Notes: generated from the sequence alone by a model not told the origin. A stretch of 64,000 bases of DNA from Lachnospiraceae bacterium (GCA_015056945.1 SVFH01000001.1:1-64000); one strand, 5' to 3'; shown: positions 53,145-63,693, numbered from the stretch's first letter. Made by a program: numbers and translations.

Positions 53145-55265
53145 ATGGCAGCAATATATATAAAAGAACTAAAAAGTCTGATGCGTTCATTTTATGGCTG
53201 GGCTTTTCTTGCAGTAATGACTTTTTTTTCCAGTATTTATCTTATCGTCAATAATTTTTTCTCGGGCAATCCCTATATTTCATGGACATTGACAGGTTTT
53301 CTTGTTATTCCGATGTTTGTGCTTCCGTTGTTGACCATGCGTTCTTATTCGGAAGAAAAAAAGCAAAAAACAGATCAGCTTTTATTAACCTCACCTTTGC
53401 GGATATGGGATATTGTACTTGGTAAATTTTTTGCAATTGCAACCATTGTTTTTTGTGCAGGTATTATCTATTTTCTTTGCTTTTTTATATTGATGATATA
53501 TGGTGAGGTGCCTGTAGCAGAGAATTTGCTTGGTATACTTGCTTTTTACCTGTATTGTTTAATTTGTGTTTTGGTTGGATTATTTATTTCGGCTATGACA
53601 GAGCATCAGTTTCTTGCAGCAATTATGACATATGTTGTTTATCTTGCTGTTTTGCTTGTTCCGTCTGTGTTGAATACTGTATTTCCGGATAAATGGTTTA
53701 CCAAGGTGTTTGATGCGTTTGATTTCATTAACCGTTTTACAAATATGTTTAACGGAATGATTCTCATATCTGACGTTGTATATATTGTTTCGGCAATTGG
53801 AATTTTCTTGCTTTTGACATACTTTTGTGTCGGACGATTTTCTTTTGGAATGTATCGAAACGGCAAGAAAAGATTTTTGACAAACTTTGTTGTGGTATTA
53901 TGCGGAATTATACTTTTTGTCGGTGTTAACTTTTTGGTAAAATATACAAGTTTAAAAGAAGTGCAATATGATTTGACCAAACGTCAGCTTTATTCGATTT
54001 CCGAAGAAACAGAAAAGCTGCTTGAAACTTTGGAAGATAAAGTTGTGATTTATGTTATCGGTGATGAAATAAGTGTGGATCAGGCTGTTGTGTTATATTT
54101 AGCTGATTATGAGAGAGCATCTTCAAATATTGATATCGAATATAAATCAGATGTAACAGAACCGTTATTTTATCAGAAATATAGTGAAGACCCATTGCAG
54201 ATTTCTACTATGATTGTTGAGTTTCCTGATAAAAATCTTCATAAAATCGTTAATTACGATGATTGTTATGAGTATGAGTATGTTAACGGTCAGTTTACTA
54301 CAACTGCTGTTGATATTGAAGGTCAGGTTTCTGCGGCAATTTCTGCACTTCAAAACGGTGAAATTTCTTGTGTTTATGAGCTTGTAGGTCATAATGAAGT
54401 TGGTTTGTTGGATCAGAGTATTATTTCGCGCTTGACGAAGGGCGGATATGAGTATAAGACATTAAACCTGATTGAAAATCCTGTCATTCCTGAAGATGCA
54501 GAGTGTATTTTTGTTTCGGGTCCGATTGTTGATTTGACTCAGGATGAAGTGAAACTTTTGCTTGAGTTTTCAGTCGAGGGAGGCGATTTGATATTGTTTG
54601 CTTCTCATCCTTCCTGTGATACACCGAATTATAATGCCTTTATTGAATTGTATGGTGTTACGGTGTTAAATGATTATGTCTGCGATACGGATTATTCAAA
54701 GATTTATCAAAGCTATCCGCTTTATATCTGGGGAGAACGTCAATATCACGGTCTTTCTGCAGAAATGGATCATTCACGTATGAATCTGTTTCCTGAGACC
54801 AGAGGATTTATTTTACCGGAGGAATCAGATGATAAATATTTAATTGAAGATTTGTTCAGATCCTCTGAAACGTCAATTACAAATACAGAGCTTGGAATCC
54901 TAAATGGTGAAGTGTCTGATGTTACTGCTGAAGAATTACCGGATGGACCGTATTCTCTTGCATTCTGTGCGACACCAATGAATGAGGGAATGGGAACTGT
55001 TCTTGTAATAGGTTCTCCGTACTTCCTGTTGAATAAGGTTGATGAAGCCTGTGCTTATGCAAACTCTGAATTTGTACTTGGTGTCGTTGATGAATTTGCT
55101 GATATCGGATTGAATGTTACTATTCCTGCGAAGTCCTTTGCATATCAGACGGTAGTTGTGCCTACAACAATGATTTTACTGTTTGGAATTTTGCTTACAT
55201 TGATTATTCCGATGGCATTTATTGTATGTGGTGTGGTTATTTCTTTTGTCAGACGTAAAAGATAA
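53145..55265 (+). CDS. ABC-2 permease fused to GldG-like domain
   Basis: Residues about 1-235 form a six-helix ABC-2 permease (MRSYSEEKKQKTDQLLLTSP is typical of GldF). A further membrane helix (about 245-265) leads into a large outer domain (about 275-670) of the GldG/ABC_transp_aux type (LTKRQLYSISEETEKLLETL, YELVGHNEVGL), and the protein ends with another helix and RRKR. In Bacteroidetes GldF and GldG are separate; here they are one 706-residue chain. AAGGAGG precedes the ATG at 53145. The transported substrate is unknown. Confidence 0.88.
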   Translation: MAAIYIKELKSLMRSFYGWAFLAVMTFFSSIYLIVNNFFSGNPYISWTLTGFLVIPMFVLPLLTMRSYSEEKKQKTDQLLLTSPLRIWDIVLGKFFAIATIVFCAGIIYFLCFFILMIYGEVPVAENLLGILAFYLYCLICVLVGLFISAMTEHQFLAAIMTYVVYLAVLLVPSVLNTVFPDKWFTKVFDAFDFINRFTNMFNGMILISDVVYIVSAIGIFLLLTYFCVGRFSFGMYRNGKKRFLTNFVVVLCGIILFVGVNFLVKYTSLKEVQYDLTKRQLYSISEETEKLLETLEDKVVIYVIGDEISVDQAVVLYLADYERASSNIDIEYKSDVTEPLFYQKYSEDPLQISTMIVEFPDKNLHKIVNYDDCYEYEYVNGQFTTTAVDIEGQVSAAISALQNGEISCVYELVGHNEVGLLDQSIISRLTKGGYEYKTLNLIENPVIPEDAECIFVSGPIVDLTQDEVKLLLEFSVEGGDLILFASHPSCDTPNYNAFIELYGVTVLNDYVCDTDYSKIYQSYPLYIWGERQYHGLSAEMDHSRMNLFPETRGFILPEESDDKYLIEDLFRSSETSITNTELGILNGEVSDVTAEELPDGPYSLAFCATPMNEGMGTVLVIGSPYFLLNKVDEACAYANSEFVLGVVDEFADIGLNVTIPAKSFAYQTVVVPTTMILLFGILLTLIIPMAFIVCGVVISFVRRKR

Positions 55266-55336
55266 AGGATTTTTGCTTGATTTCAGAGTAAATATGTGAC
55301 AATATAAATAAAGACTAATTTAAAAGAGGTAGAGTT

Positions 55337-56785
55337 ATGGAAAAAGTACGAACACGATTTGCACCTTCTCCTACGGGAAGAATGCATGTCGGTAATTTAA
55401 GAACTGCTTTGTATGCATATCTGATTACAAAGCATGAGAACGGTGACTATATTCTCCGTATTGAGGACACTGATCAGGAACGTTATGTGGAAGGTGCAGT
55501 AGATATTATTTATCGTACATTGGATAAAACAGGACTGCATCATGATGAAGGTCCGGATAAAGACGGTGGTGTTGGTCCTTATGTGCAGAGTGAAAGACAG
55601 GCAAGCGGTGTATATTTGGAATATGCGAAGAAACTTATAGAAAAAGGTGAAGCATATTATTGTTTCTGTGATAAGGAACGTCTTGCTTCCCTGGAAAGAG
55701 AAGTTGAAGGTAAAACAATTAATGTCTATGATAAACATTGTTTAAAGTTAAGCAAAGAAGAGGTAGAAGAGAAACTTGCTGCAGGAGTTCCGTATGTCAT
55801 TCGACAGAATAATCCTACAGAGGGAACAACAACATTTCATGATGATATTTATGGAGATATTTCTGTAAATAATAATGAACTTGACGATATGATTTTGATT
55901 AAATCTGATGGCTTTCCGACATATAATTTTGCAAACGTTGTTGATGATCATTTGATGGGGATTACGCATGTTGTCAGAGGAAATGAATATCTTTCTTCTT
56001 CGCCGAAATATAATCGTCTCTATGAGGCTTTTGGCTGGGAGGTTCCGGTTTATGTGCATTGTCCTTTGATCACTGACGAAAATCATAATAAATTGTCTAA
56101 GAGAAGCGGTCATTCTTCCTATGAAGATTTGATTGAGCAGGGTTTTTTAAGCGAAGCAGTTGTTAATTTTGTTGCGCTTCTTGGATGGTCCTGCCCGGAC
56201 AATCGCGAAATTTTCACTTTGGATGAGTTAATTGAAGTATTTGATTATCATCATATGTCCAAATCTCCGGCAGTCTTTGACTATACGAAATTGAAATGGA
56301 TGAACAGTGAATATATTAAGGCGATGGATTTTGAAGCATTTTATGAAAATGCACTTCCTTATCTGAAAGAGACATTGCCTGAGTCACTTGATTATCGTAA
56401 AATAGCCGAGATGGTTAAGACCAGAATTGAAGTATTCCCGGATATTCCTGCATTGATTGATTTCTTTGCTGCGGTTCCGGAATATGATTCTGAAATGTAT
56501 ATTCATAAAAAAATGAAGACGGATTTATCCTCTTCATTACAGGTTTTACAGGAAATTCTTCCTGTCTTAGAAGCGATGGATGATTACTCGAATGATGCTT
56601 TGTATCAGGCTCTTGTTGCATTCTGCCAGGAAAAAGGCTATAAGAACGGTTATGTATTATGGCCGATTCGTACTGCTTTGTCAGGCAAACAGATGACTCC
56701 TGCCGGCGCAACGGAGATTCTTGAAATTCTTGGGAAGGAAGAATCCTTGGCGCGTATACGCAAGGCAATTGAAAAGTTATCCTAA
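55337..56785 (+). CDS. gltX: Glutamyl-tRNA synthetase
   Basis: GluRS charges tRNA-Glu (and tRNA-Gln where a transamidase is present). The 482 residues have the HIGH-type motif in [17 protein letters not shown] (17-20), KMSKS-type KLSKR (about 252-256) and the helical anticodon-binding domain in the C-terminal third. AAGAGGT precedes the ATG. The helicase gene starts just downstream, and coding sequence for it may overlap the gltX stop. Confidence 0.97.
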   Translation: MEKVRTRFAPSPTGRMHVGNLRTALYAYLITKHENGDYILRIEDTDQERYVEGAVDIIYRTLDKTGLHHDEGPDKDGGVGPYVQSERQASGVYLEYAKKLIEKGEAYYCFCDKERLASLEREVEGKTINVYDKHCLKLSKEEVEEKLAAGVPYVIRQNNPTEGTTTFHDDIYGDISVNNNELDDMILIKSDGFPTYNFANVVDDHLMGITHVVRGNEYLSSSPKYNRLYEAFGWEVPVYVHCPLITDENHNKLSKRSGHSSYEDLIEQGFLSEAVVNFVALLGWSCPDNREIFTLDELIEVFDYHHMSKSPAVFDYTKLKWMNSEYIKAMDFEAFYENALPYLKETLPESLDYRKIAEMVKTRIEVFPDIPALIDFFAAVPEYDSEMYIHKKMKTDLSSSLQVLQEILPVLEAMDDYSNDALYQALVAFCQEKGYKNGYVLWPIRTALSGKQMTPAGATEILEILGKEESLARIRKAIEKLS

Positions 56786-56847
56786 ATAATTTATTTGACG
56801 GAGTTGATGAAGTACAGCTTCGTGCAATCAAACACGGCGTTGGGCCC

Positions 56848-58599
56848 ATGCTTGTTACAGCTGGGCCCGGTTCCGGTAAAACAACAGTAATCACATATCG
56901 CATTTATTATCTAATACATTCTTTGGGAATTTCTCCCGAACAAATCCTTGTAATTACTTTTACAAAAGCTGCGGCAAAACAAATGCACGAAAGATTTATT
57001 TCCCTTTCAGAACATGTAACGCTAGGTGTTACATTTGCTACATTTCATGCGCTTTTTTATTCTATTGTACGAGAAGAAAATGCTTTTGAAACAATCAGGG
57101 TACTGAAAGAAAGTGAAAAGAAACAGATAATGTCTGAAATTCTGAAGCGGGAAGGTATTTTTTTTCCACAGGCAGAAATGATTGAAGAAATCATAAGGCA
57201 GATATCATTTATCAGAAATCAGAATATTGATTTAGAGAAATATCAACCTTTATATTTTGAACGTTCCATGTTTATTAAAGTATATAAATCATATGAGAAA
57301 CAGGTAAAAAATCTTGGCAAGGTTGATTTTGACGATATGATGTTAGAGTGTAAGAAGTTACTTTCTTCCCATCCTTTGATATTGGACAGATGGCAAAAAA
57401 GATTTCGTTTTTATCTCGTTGATGAGTTTCAGGATATTAATCCGTTACAATATGATATTTTGATGCTTTTAACACAGAAAGAACATAATATATTTTGTGT
57501 TGGCGATGAAGACCAGGCAATATACGGATTTCGTGGAGCGAGACCTAAGCTTATGTTTGATTTTCTAAAGTGTTATGACAATGTAGAACATCTTTTGATG
57601 ACAAGAAATTACAGAAGTGAATCAATGATTGTTGAAGCTTCAAATAAATTAATTCAAAAAAATAAAGAACGGTTTCAGAAAAAAGTTATTGCAACAAAAA
57701 AAGGAACTACGGAAAATATTAAAACCGTCTGCTTTGATGATGAGGTTGCCCAGTATGAAACAATAGTTAATGAAATAAATCAGTATTTACAAACAGGAAG
57801 CGCAGAAGAGATAGCAATACTTTTTCGTACGAATCAGATTCCGCAAGAGTTCATTGAGGTTATGCACGAAAATCAAATCAAGATCAAATTGAAAACAGAG
57901 TTTTTGACTCTTGGTGATGATGAAATCACAAAAGATATTTATGCGTACCTTATGCTTTCGCGAGGTGAATTAAAGAGTATGTATCTTCGTCGCATCATGA
58001 ATAAACCGGTCAGATATTTATCCAAAGATTTACTGGATGAGGAAACTTTTTCGTGGGAACAATTATTAGTTCGTGCCGGAAGCAGACAGTACTGCATCGA
58101 TGCGCTCATGCAATTACGAACACAGATAAATTTTCTCGGAGGCCTTCCTTTGTATGCAGCGACGCTGTTTATTCGCAAAGGAATAGGGTATGAACAATAT
58201 TTGTTTGATAGATTTGAAAGCAAAAAGCAAAAGACAATTGAGCGGTTGAATGAAATACAGAATAGTGTAAAAAATTATGAGACACCAATGGAGTGGATGG
58301 AACACTTGATAGACTTGAAAGAAATACAAAAAAAGGAATCAAATGAAGATAGAAATTGTGTATCGGTATTAACCATGCATGCAGCAAAAGGCTTAGAATG
58401 GCAGTTTGTTATTATTCCGGATGTGGTAGAAGGTAATTATCCTTTTCGCAGGGCGAAGACAAAAGATGAATTCGAAGAGGAACGTCGTATTTTTTATGTC
58501 GGAATGACAAGAGCGAAAAGGAAACTCCTGCTTACCGCGGTTAACAATCCTTTAACAGAAAAGAAACCGTCTGTTTTTTTCAAAGAACTTCTGTTATAA
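56848..58599 (+). CDS. UvrD/PcrA-like superfamily 1 helicase, start unresolved
   Basis: An SF1A helicase with Walker A GPGSGKTT, VDEFQDINP (Walker B, about 190), GDEDQAIYGFRGA (motif III), TMHAAKGLEW (motif V) and YVGMTRAKRKL (motif VI). From the first ATG (56848) it is 583 residues, but the frame stays open upstream to 56773 and encodes the helicase Q-motif region (F-D-G-V-D-E-V-Q-L-R-A-I-K-H). No ATG, GTG or TTG exists in that stretch, so either a non-AUG start is used or a base is missing. Without the Q motif, nucleotide binding would be impaired. It lacks the PcrA C-terminal tail and is shorter than PcrA. Confidence 0.88.
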   Translation: MLVTAGPGSGKTTVITYRIYYLIHSLGISPEQILVITFTKAAAKQMHERFISLSEHVTLGVTFATFHALFYSIVREENAFETIRVLKESEKKQIMSEILKREGIFFPQAEMIEEIIRQISFIRNQNIDLEKYQPLYFERSMFIKVYKSYEKQVKNLGKVDFDDMMLECKKLLSSHPLILDRWQKRFRFYLVDEFQDINPLQYDILMLLTQKEHNIFCVGDEDQAIYGFRGARPKLMFDFLKCYDNVEHLLMTRNYRSESMIVEASNKLIQKNKERFQKKVIATKKGTTENIKTVCFDDEVAQYETIVNEINQYLQTGSAEEIAILFRTNQIPQEFIEVMHENQIKIKLKTEFLTLGDDEITKDIYAYLMLSRGELKSMYLRRIMNKPVRYLSKDLLDEETFSWEQLLVRAGSRQYCIDALMQLRTQINFLGGLPLYAATLFIRKGIGYEQYLFDRFESKKQKTIERLNEIQNSVKNYETPMEWMEHLIDLKEIQKKESNEDRNCVSVLTMHAAKGLEWQFVIIPDVVEGNYPFRRAKTKDEFEEERRIFYVGMTRAKRKLLLTAVNNPLTEKKPSVFFKELLL

Positions 58600-58630
58600 T
58601 GAATAGCAAGCGGAAAAGAGGAGGAAAAGT

Positions 58631-59305
58631 ATGTATCGCTACGACACACATGTTCATACTTCTTTGGCAAGTGCCTGTGCCCGTAATACCGGAATTGAAA
58701 TGGTAAGGGCATATAAAGAAAAAGGTTATACCGGTATTTTTATTACAGATCATTTTTTTAACGGAAATACTTGTATTGATACAACACTACCTTGGAAAGA
58801 TAAAATTGAACAATTTTGTAAAGGATATGAAGATGCGTACATAGAAGGGCAAAAAGTAGGTCTTGATGTATTCTTTGGATTTGAATATGCAGTCGGCGCA
58901 GCGGATTTTCTTGTTTATAATATTGACAAACAATGGCTTATGGAACATGAAGATATTGATAAGTATTCACCGGTGAATGCTTTTCGTTTGTTTCGCGATT
59001 CCGGCGGATTTGTTGTTCATGCGCATCCGTTTCGTCAAAGAGACTATATTTCTCACATTAAGCTATGTCCTGACTGGGTGGATGCAGTTGAAATATACAA
59101 TGGTTCTCATGGTGTTGATTCTGTATTTGATGAACGGGCTAAGTGGTATGCAAATAGTTACGGTTTTCCTGTAACGGCCGGTTCGGATACTCATTCAGTC
59201 GCTGCTATGTATCATACAGGCATTATGACTTCCGAAAAAATTATCAATATTAGTGAATATAAAAAACTTGTGCAGGAGAGCAAAATAATGTTATTTTCTG
59301 AATGA
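58631..59305 (+). CDS. PHP-domain hydrolase
   Basis: The 224-residue PHP-fold protein has the first metal motif YDTHVHTSLAS (HxH), then FITDHFF, the FGFEYAVG glutamate, VHAHPF and the late GSDTHS motif. Members are metal-dependent phosphoesterases. It is shorter than the histidinol phosphatase HisK encoded at the end of the window and is closer to the tRNA/nucleotide-phosphatase-type PHP group. GAGGAGG precedes the ATG. Confidence 0.87.
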   Translation: MYRYDTHVHTSLASACARNTGIEMVRAYKEKGYTGIFITDHFFNGNTCIDTTLPWKDKIEQFCKGYEDAYIEGQKVGLDVFFGFEYAVGAADFLVYNIDKQWLMEHEDIDKYSPVNAFRLFRDSGGFVVHAHPFRQRDYISHIKLCPDWVDAVEIYNGSHGVDSVFDERAKWYANSYGFPVTAGSDTHSVAAMYHTGIMTSEKIINISEYKKLVQESKIMLFSE

Positions 59306-59461
59306 AATGAGATTATATTGTTATTTTTGACGTGTTTTATGCTCGAATTGTGCAACAAATTCCTAAAATGCATCTTATTTGCTGGAAAAAATGTGAAAAA
59401 TAAGTTACAATATTTTTAAGATAATAATAATTCTGTCATATAACGAAAGGCGGAGTGGTTT

Positions 59462-61273
59462 ATGATGAGAGTGACTTCTTTTCTTATGGTACACCGTCCG
59501 GAACGTATTCTATGTTATCTGCCTGAAATGTCGGATGATATTTTGCAGAATATTTCTGATGGGAAATGTCCTGAACAATTGAAAGTTTATCAGGATGCAT
59601 ACGGCACTTATGATGTGGCCGGTTTCTTTGTGTTGCCTAAAGAATTGCAAAAACAAACAGGGCATGCAACTGTTGTTGGTATTGAATGCAAAAAAAATGT
59701 ATTTGATTTCTCAACAAATCCTTCTGTGGCAACAATTGTCTTGCCTGCAAATGATATCATTATTCAGTCACTTGCATTTGAAAAAGTTTTAACCGCTGAT
59801 ATCTTTCCCGAAATGATACAATATGTAAAAGAGCAAAAAAACGATATGAGTCATAAGTATCAATTTATTGATGATGGTTTGTCGATTGTTTTTCCGGGTG
59901 AAGATAAATTGCGTATAATTTCAGAAATTAAATGGAAAGAAGAAGCTAAGCGCTTTAGAGCTGATTCGGTTGAAACATATACCAAAGAAGAATTGTTTCA
60001 AAAGGCTTTTCGGGAACCGATTACAGGATATTATAATTGGGCATGGATTTCCGAACGCATTCGTTCTTATTATTTAGACGGAATTGAAGAATATTGTTTT
60101 GTACATTTTGATATCAAAGATTTTAAAATGATTAATGAGTTGTTTTCACATTCAATTGCAGATGCCCATTTGCGCAGAGTGACAGAAGCAATTGAACGTC
60201 ATAAAGACTGGATTTATTTTGGAGCCAGATGTGATAATGATAATTTTGCATTGATGATTAAAGATATGCCTGAAGCTGAAATAGAAGAGAAATTGTATTC
60301 CTTTTTCGATGAGATTTCAGAATTGAAAGAGAGCCCGGGATATAATATTTATTATCGTTGCGGTGTTGCATGTATGCGTACAGCGATGAATACCGGTGAG
60401 ATTGTTGCGGATTGTGCCAAATTGGCACAGGCATTTGGACAAGGCATTAATGTGACGGAAGTGAATTTCTATAATAATCAGATTTATGACAATCTGTTAT
60501 GGGGAAAACAGCTGAAGGCATATTTGAATACAGCAATTGAACAGGATGAATTTCTTGTATACTTACAGCCGAAGATGGATATATATAAAGAGAAGGTTGT
60601 CGGTGCGGAAGCGCTTGTTCGCTGGTACTATAAGCATAAAGAGTTTATGACACCTTATCGATTTATTTCCTATTTGGAGTTAGATGATTCTATTATTAAA
60701 GTGGATAAGCTTGTGTTAAAAAAGGTATGCGAGAAACTGAAAGAATGGAAAGAACAAGGCTATCAGCTTTGTCCTGTTTCTGTGAATCTTTCCAGAAAAC
60801 ATATGGAAATCAATAATCTTGCAGAAAAGCTTGCCGAGATCGTAGATGAATACGGAATTGATCATTCATATATTGAATTTGAGTTGACAGAATCGGCTGC
60901 TTATGAGAATCAGGCATATATGATTTCTGTGCTTGTCGATTTAAAAAAGCATGGTTTTCAGATTTCTATGGATGATTTTGGTACGGGATATTCCTCTTTT
61001 GCACTTTTGAAAGAGATGCCGCTTGATACCCTTAAAATTGATAAAAGTTTTGTTGATTTAATATCTGCAACAAAAGACTCTCAAAAAATTCAGGTTATTT
61101 TACGTCATATTATTTCTATGGCAAAAGAACTCGGTGTACACTGTATTGCTGAAGGTGCAGAAGAATACGATCAGGTTTTGACACTGAAAGCACTTGGTTG
61201 TGATACCGTTCAGGGATATTTTTACAGTAAACCTATTTCAACAGAAGATTTTGAAGAGAAGTATTTAAAATAA
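59462..61273 (+). CDS. Degenerate GGDEF plus EAL cyclic-di-GMP phosphodiesterase
   Basis: The 603 residues comprise a 180-residue N-terminal region of unknown fold, a GGDEF domain (about 200-345) and an EAL domain (about 365-600). The GGDEF signature is lost (CDNDN near residue 256 in its place), so cyclase activity is unlikely. The EAL domain looks active: EALVRW, the N in VNLSRKH, ELTES, DDFGTGYSS, LKIDKSF, AEGAEE and QGYFYSKP are present. It probably degrades c-di-GMP. No membrane segment is seen. AAGGCGGAG precedes two adjacent ATG codons; the first is used here. Confidence 0.9.
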   Translation: MMRVTSFLMVHRPERILCYLPEMSDDILQNISDGKCPEQLKVYQDAYGTYDVAGFFVLPKELQKQTGHATVVGIECKKNVFDFSTNPSVATIVLPANDIIIQSLAFEKVLTADIFPEMIQYVKEQKNDMSHKYQFIDDGLSIVFPGEDKLRIISEIKWKEEAKRFRADSVETYTKEELFQKAFREPITGYYNWAWISERIRSYYLDGIEEYCFVHFDIKDFKMINELFSHSIADAHLRRVTEAIERHKDWIYFGARCDNDNFALMIKDMPEAEIEEKLYSFFDEISELKESPGYNIYYRCGVACMRTAMNTGEIVADCAKLAQAFGQGINVTEVNFYNNQIYDNLLWGKQLKAYLNTAIEQDEFLVYLQPKMDIYKEKVVGAEALVRWYYKHKEFMTPYRFISYLELDDSIIKVDKLVLKKVCEKLKEWKEQGYQLCPVSVNLSRKHMEINNLAEKLAEIVDEYGIDHSYIEFELTESAAYENQAYMISVLVDLKKHGFQISMDDFGTGYSSFALLKEMPLDTLKIDKSFVDLISATKDSQKIQVILRHIISMAKELGVHCIAEGAEEYDQVLTLKALGCDTVQGYFYSKPISTEDFEEKYLK

Positions 61274-61313
61274 GTTTGGAATTTTTTCAGACGTATTAGG
61301 AGAATTACAGAAA

Positions 61314-62792
61314 GTGAAGAAGAGAGAAAAATTTGGTTCCAGACTTGGATTTATTCTTGTTTCGGCAGGATGTGCGGTTGGTCTCGGAAATGTTTGGAAG
61401 TTTCCGTATGTGTGCGGGCAAAACGGCGGAGCGGCATTTATTTTGATTTATCTGTTGTTTCTTGTTTTGCTTGGATTTCCCATTATGGTATGCGAGTTTT
61501 CCGTTGGACGGGCAAGCCAGAAGAGTTGTGCTACTTCATTTAAAGTGCTGCAAAAGCCGCAAAGCAGATATCATGTTTTTGGATATCTTGCAATTGCCGG
61601 AAATTATTTATTGATGATGTTTTATACGATGGTAGCCGGTTGGATGTTATATTATTGTTTTCTTTCCCTGTTCCGTAAGTTTACGGAAACTGAGCTTGAT
61701 GTAGAAGCTGTGACAGGGATTTTTCATTCCATGACACAAAGTGCACCTACAATGTTGTTATGGACATTTGTTGCTATTGCTTTATCTTTTTTTATTTGTT
61801 CCTTTGGATTACAAAAGGGCGTGGAAAAGATCACCAAGATAATGATGATATGCCTGCTTTTGCTGATTGTTGCTTTGGTTGTTCATTCTCTTATGTTAGA
61901 GGGCGCATCAAAAGGTGTAGCGTTTTATCTTGTTCCTGATTTTTCTAAAATGAAAGAGGTTGGAATCGGAACAGTAGTGTTTGCTGCGATGTCGCAGGCT
62001 TTTTTTACCTTAAGTGTAGGCATTGGTTCAATGGCTATTTTCGGTAGTTATTTAAGCAAAGAACGTACTTTGGCAGGAGAAACAGTGAACATTATCTCTG
62101 TGGATACCTTTGTTGCTTTGATGGCCGGTCTGATAATTATTCCTGCTTGTTTTTCGTTTGGGATTGAGCCGGGGGCAGGACCTTCTCTGATATTCATTAC
62201 GTTGCCGAATATTTTTAACAGAATGGCAGGTGGATATATTTGGGGAACCCTATTTTTTGTTTTCCTTTCCTTCGCTGCTTTATCAACGGTAATTGCTGTC
62301 TTTGAGAATATTATTTCTTTTGCAATGGATTTATGGGGTATTTCTCGTAAGAAGGCAGTTGTTATTAATATGATTTTGTTAAGTGTTCTTTCCCTGCCTT
62401 GTGTGCTTGGATTCAATGTTCTTTCAGGGATAGAACCTTTAGGTCCGGGTACGAATATTATGGATTTGGAAGATTTTCTTGTTTCACAGAATCTTTTGCC
62501 GATCGGGTCACTTGTATATCTTTTATTTTGTGTAAAAAATAACGGATTCGGATTTCAAAATTTTATTGCGGAAGCAAATACAGGTATGGGATTGAAATTT
62601 CCTTTGTTTCTGAAAGGCTATATGACATATGTATTGCCGGTTGTAATTGTTGTAATATATTTGAAAGGTTACTGGGATTTCTTCTATCCGAAAGGAATAC
62701 AGTATCTGATTCCGTGGATGATGATAGCATTTGGGGTATTGGGATTCTGTTCGTGGATTGTGTTTACTACAAAAAAGAAGAAAGAATCTTAG
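61314..62792 (+). CDS. Neurotransmitter:sodium symporter (LeuT family)
   Basis: The 492-residue protein has about 11-12 membrane helices and the NSS signature at its start: GSRLGFILVSAGCAVGLGNV followed by WKFPY and GQNGGAAF. The unwound part of helix 1 (AGCAVGLGN) holds the substrate and sodium sites. Substrates are usually amino acids. The start codon is GTG (61314) with AGGAGA about 10 nt upstream. A terminator follows. Confidence 0.92.
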   Translation: MKKREKFGSRLGFILVSAGCAVGLGNVWKFPYVCGQNGGAAFILIYLLFLVLLGFPIMVCEFSVGRASQKSCATSFKVLQKPQSRYHVFGYLAIAGNYLLMMFYTMVAGWMLYYCFLSLFRKFTETELDVEAVTGIFHSMTQSAPTMLLWTFVAIALSFFICSFGLQKGVEKITKIMMICLLLLIVALVVHSLMLEGASKGVAFYLVPDFSKMKEVGIGTVVFAAMSQAFFTLSVGIGSMAIFGSYLSKERTLAGETVNIISVDTFVALMAGLIIIPACFSFGIEPGAGPSLIFITLPNIFNRMAGGYIWGTLFFVFLSFAALSTVIAVFENIISFAMDLWGISRKKAVVINMILLSVLSLPCVLGFNVLSGIEPLGPGTNIMDLEDFLVSQNLLPIGSLVYLLFCVKNNGFGFQNFIAEANTGMGLKFPLFLKGYMTYVLPVVIVVIYLKGYWDFFYPKGIQYLIPWMMIAFGVLGFCSWIVFTTKKKKES

Positions 62793-62799
62793 AATCATT

Positions 62800-62828
62800 A
62801 AGGATTCGCTTATTCGGCGAATCCTTTT
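62800..62828 (+). terminator. Terminator after the symporter gene
   Basis: AAGGATTCGC/GCGAATCCTT is a perfect 10-bp stem with a 7-nt loop and a T run. Confidence 0.85.
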
Positions 62829-62877
62829 AGTTTATCTTTGGGAAATCAATAGAAGATTAGGGTATAACAAACTTGTT

Positions 62878-63693
62878 TTACAGTTTTATAAACTCGGGCT
62901 TTCTGTTTTGAAAAACGGTATAATAGCAGAAACCTGAATTTTTTAAGATTTCCTCGATTTGGTCAAAATTGTCAGCAAGGTCATGCGGAGTATGTGCATC
63001 GCTCGCTACCGTTATAATTTCGCCTCCGCATTCTTTGTAGAAGCGAATTATTTCAGGCGTTGGGTTTGGTACACCAAGTCCGCGTCTGTAACCGCCTGTA
63101 TTAATTTCAATACCTTTGCCGTTTGAGATCAGATGCTTAAAAATCGATTCAAAAATGTCTGCATAATCTTTAAAGAAGTATGATTTGTTAGTATCAGGAG
63201 CATAACGGACAACATAATCGAGATGTCCGTAAACATCAAAATCCTGAAATGCACGAATGTTTCTGTCGATGGATGTAAAATATGCATAAAAAGCCTCTTT
63301 GGAGGTCCTGTTTTCAAAGAAAGACTTGTCGTACGGATCCATCCGGTCACAAATGTGCGAAGAAGCAATGATAAAATCAAACGGATATTTGTTCGCATAA
63401 GCAGATAAATTATCTGCCAAATGTTCCTGAATACCAAGTTCCACACCATGTAAAACTTGAATTTTATCTGCATATTTGTGTTTGTATAAGGCTGCACTTT
63501 CTAAATATTTATCTGTGTTTAAGTCAAACATTCCTTTTTCTTCCGGAATGATATAAACGAAATCAGGATCGTTGTGCTCTGTGAAACAGATTCTTTCGAG
63601 TCCCTTATTAATGGCACCTTTAATCATTTCTTTCATCGGTGATTTGGAATCACCGGAAAAATCTGAATGTGTGTGAAAATCCGAACGTATCAT
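62878..63693 (-). CDS. hisK: Histidinol-phosphatase, PHP type
   Basis: The 271-residue PHP protein has the motifs of HisK: SDFHTHSDFSGD at the start, FTEHND, HGVELGIQ, SSHICD, FDVYGHLDYV and the closing VASDAHTP. It dephosphorylates histidinol phosphate in histidine synthesis. It is on the reverse strand, convergent with the symporter. The ribosome binding site is weak (GAAAG/AGTTGG). No other his genes are in the window. Confidence 0.9.
   Translation of the reverse strand: MIRSDFHTHSDFSGDSKSPMKEMIKGAINKGLERICFTEHNDPDFVYIIPEEKGMFDLNTDKYLESAALYKHKYADKIQVLHGVELGIQEHLADNLSAYANKYPFDFIIASSHICDRMDPYDKSFFENRTSKEAFYAYFTSIDRNIRAFQDFDVYGHLDYVVRYAPDTNKSYFFKDYADIFESIFKHLISNGKGIEINTGGYRRGLGVPNPTPEIIRFYKECGGEIITVASDAHTPHDLADNFDQIEEILKNSGFCYYTVFQNRKPEFIKL

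Noticed and set aside
56807-56890. ATG at 56807 as the start of the UvrD-like helicase
   Set aside because: It follows GGAG but is in another frame and stops after about 27 codons.
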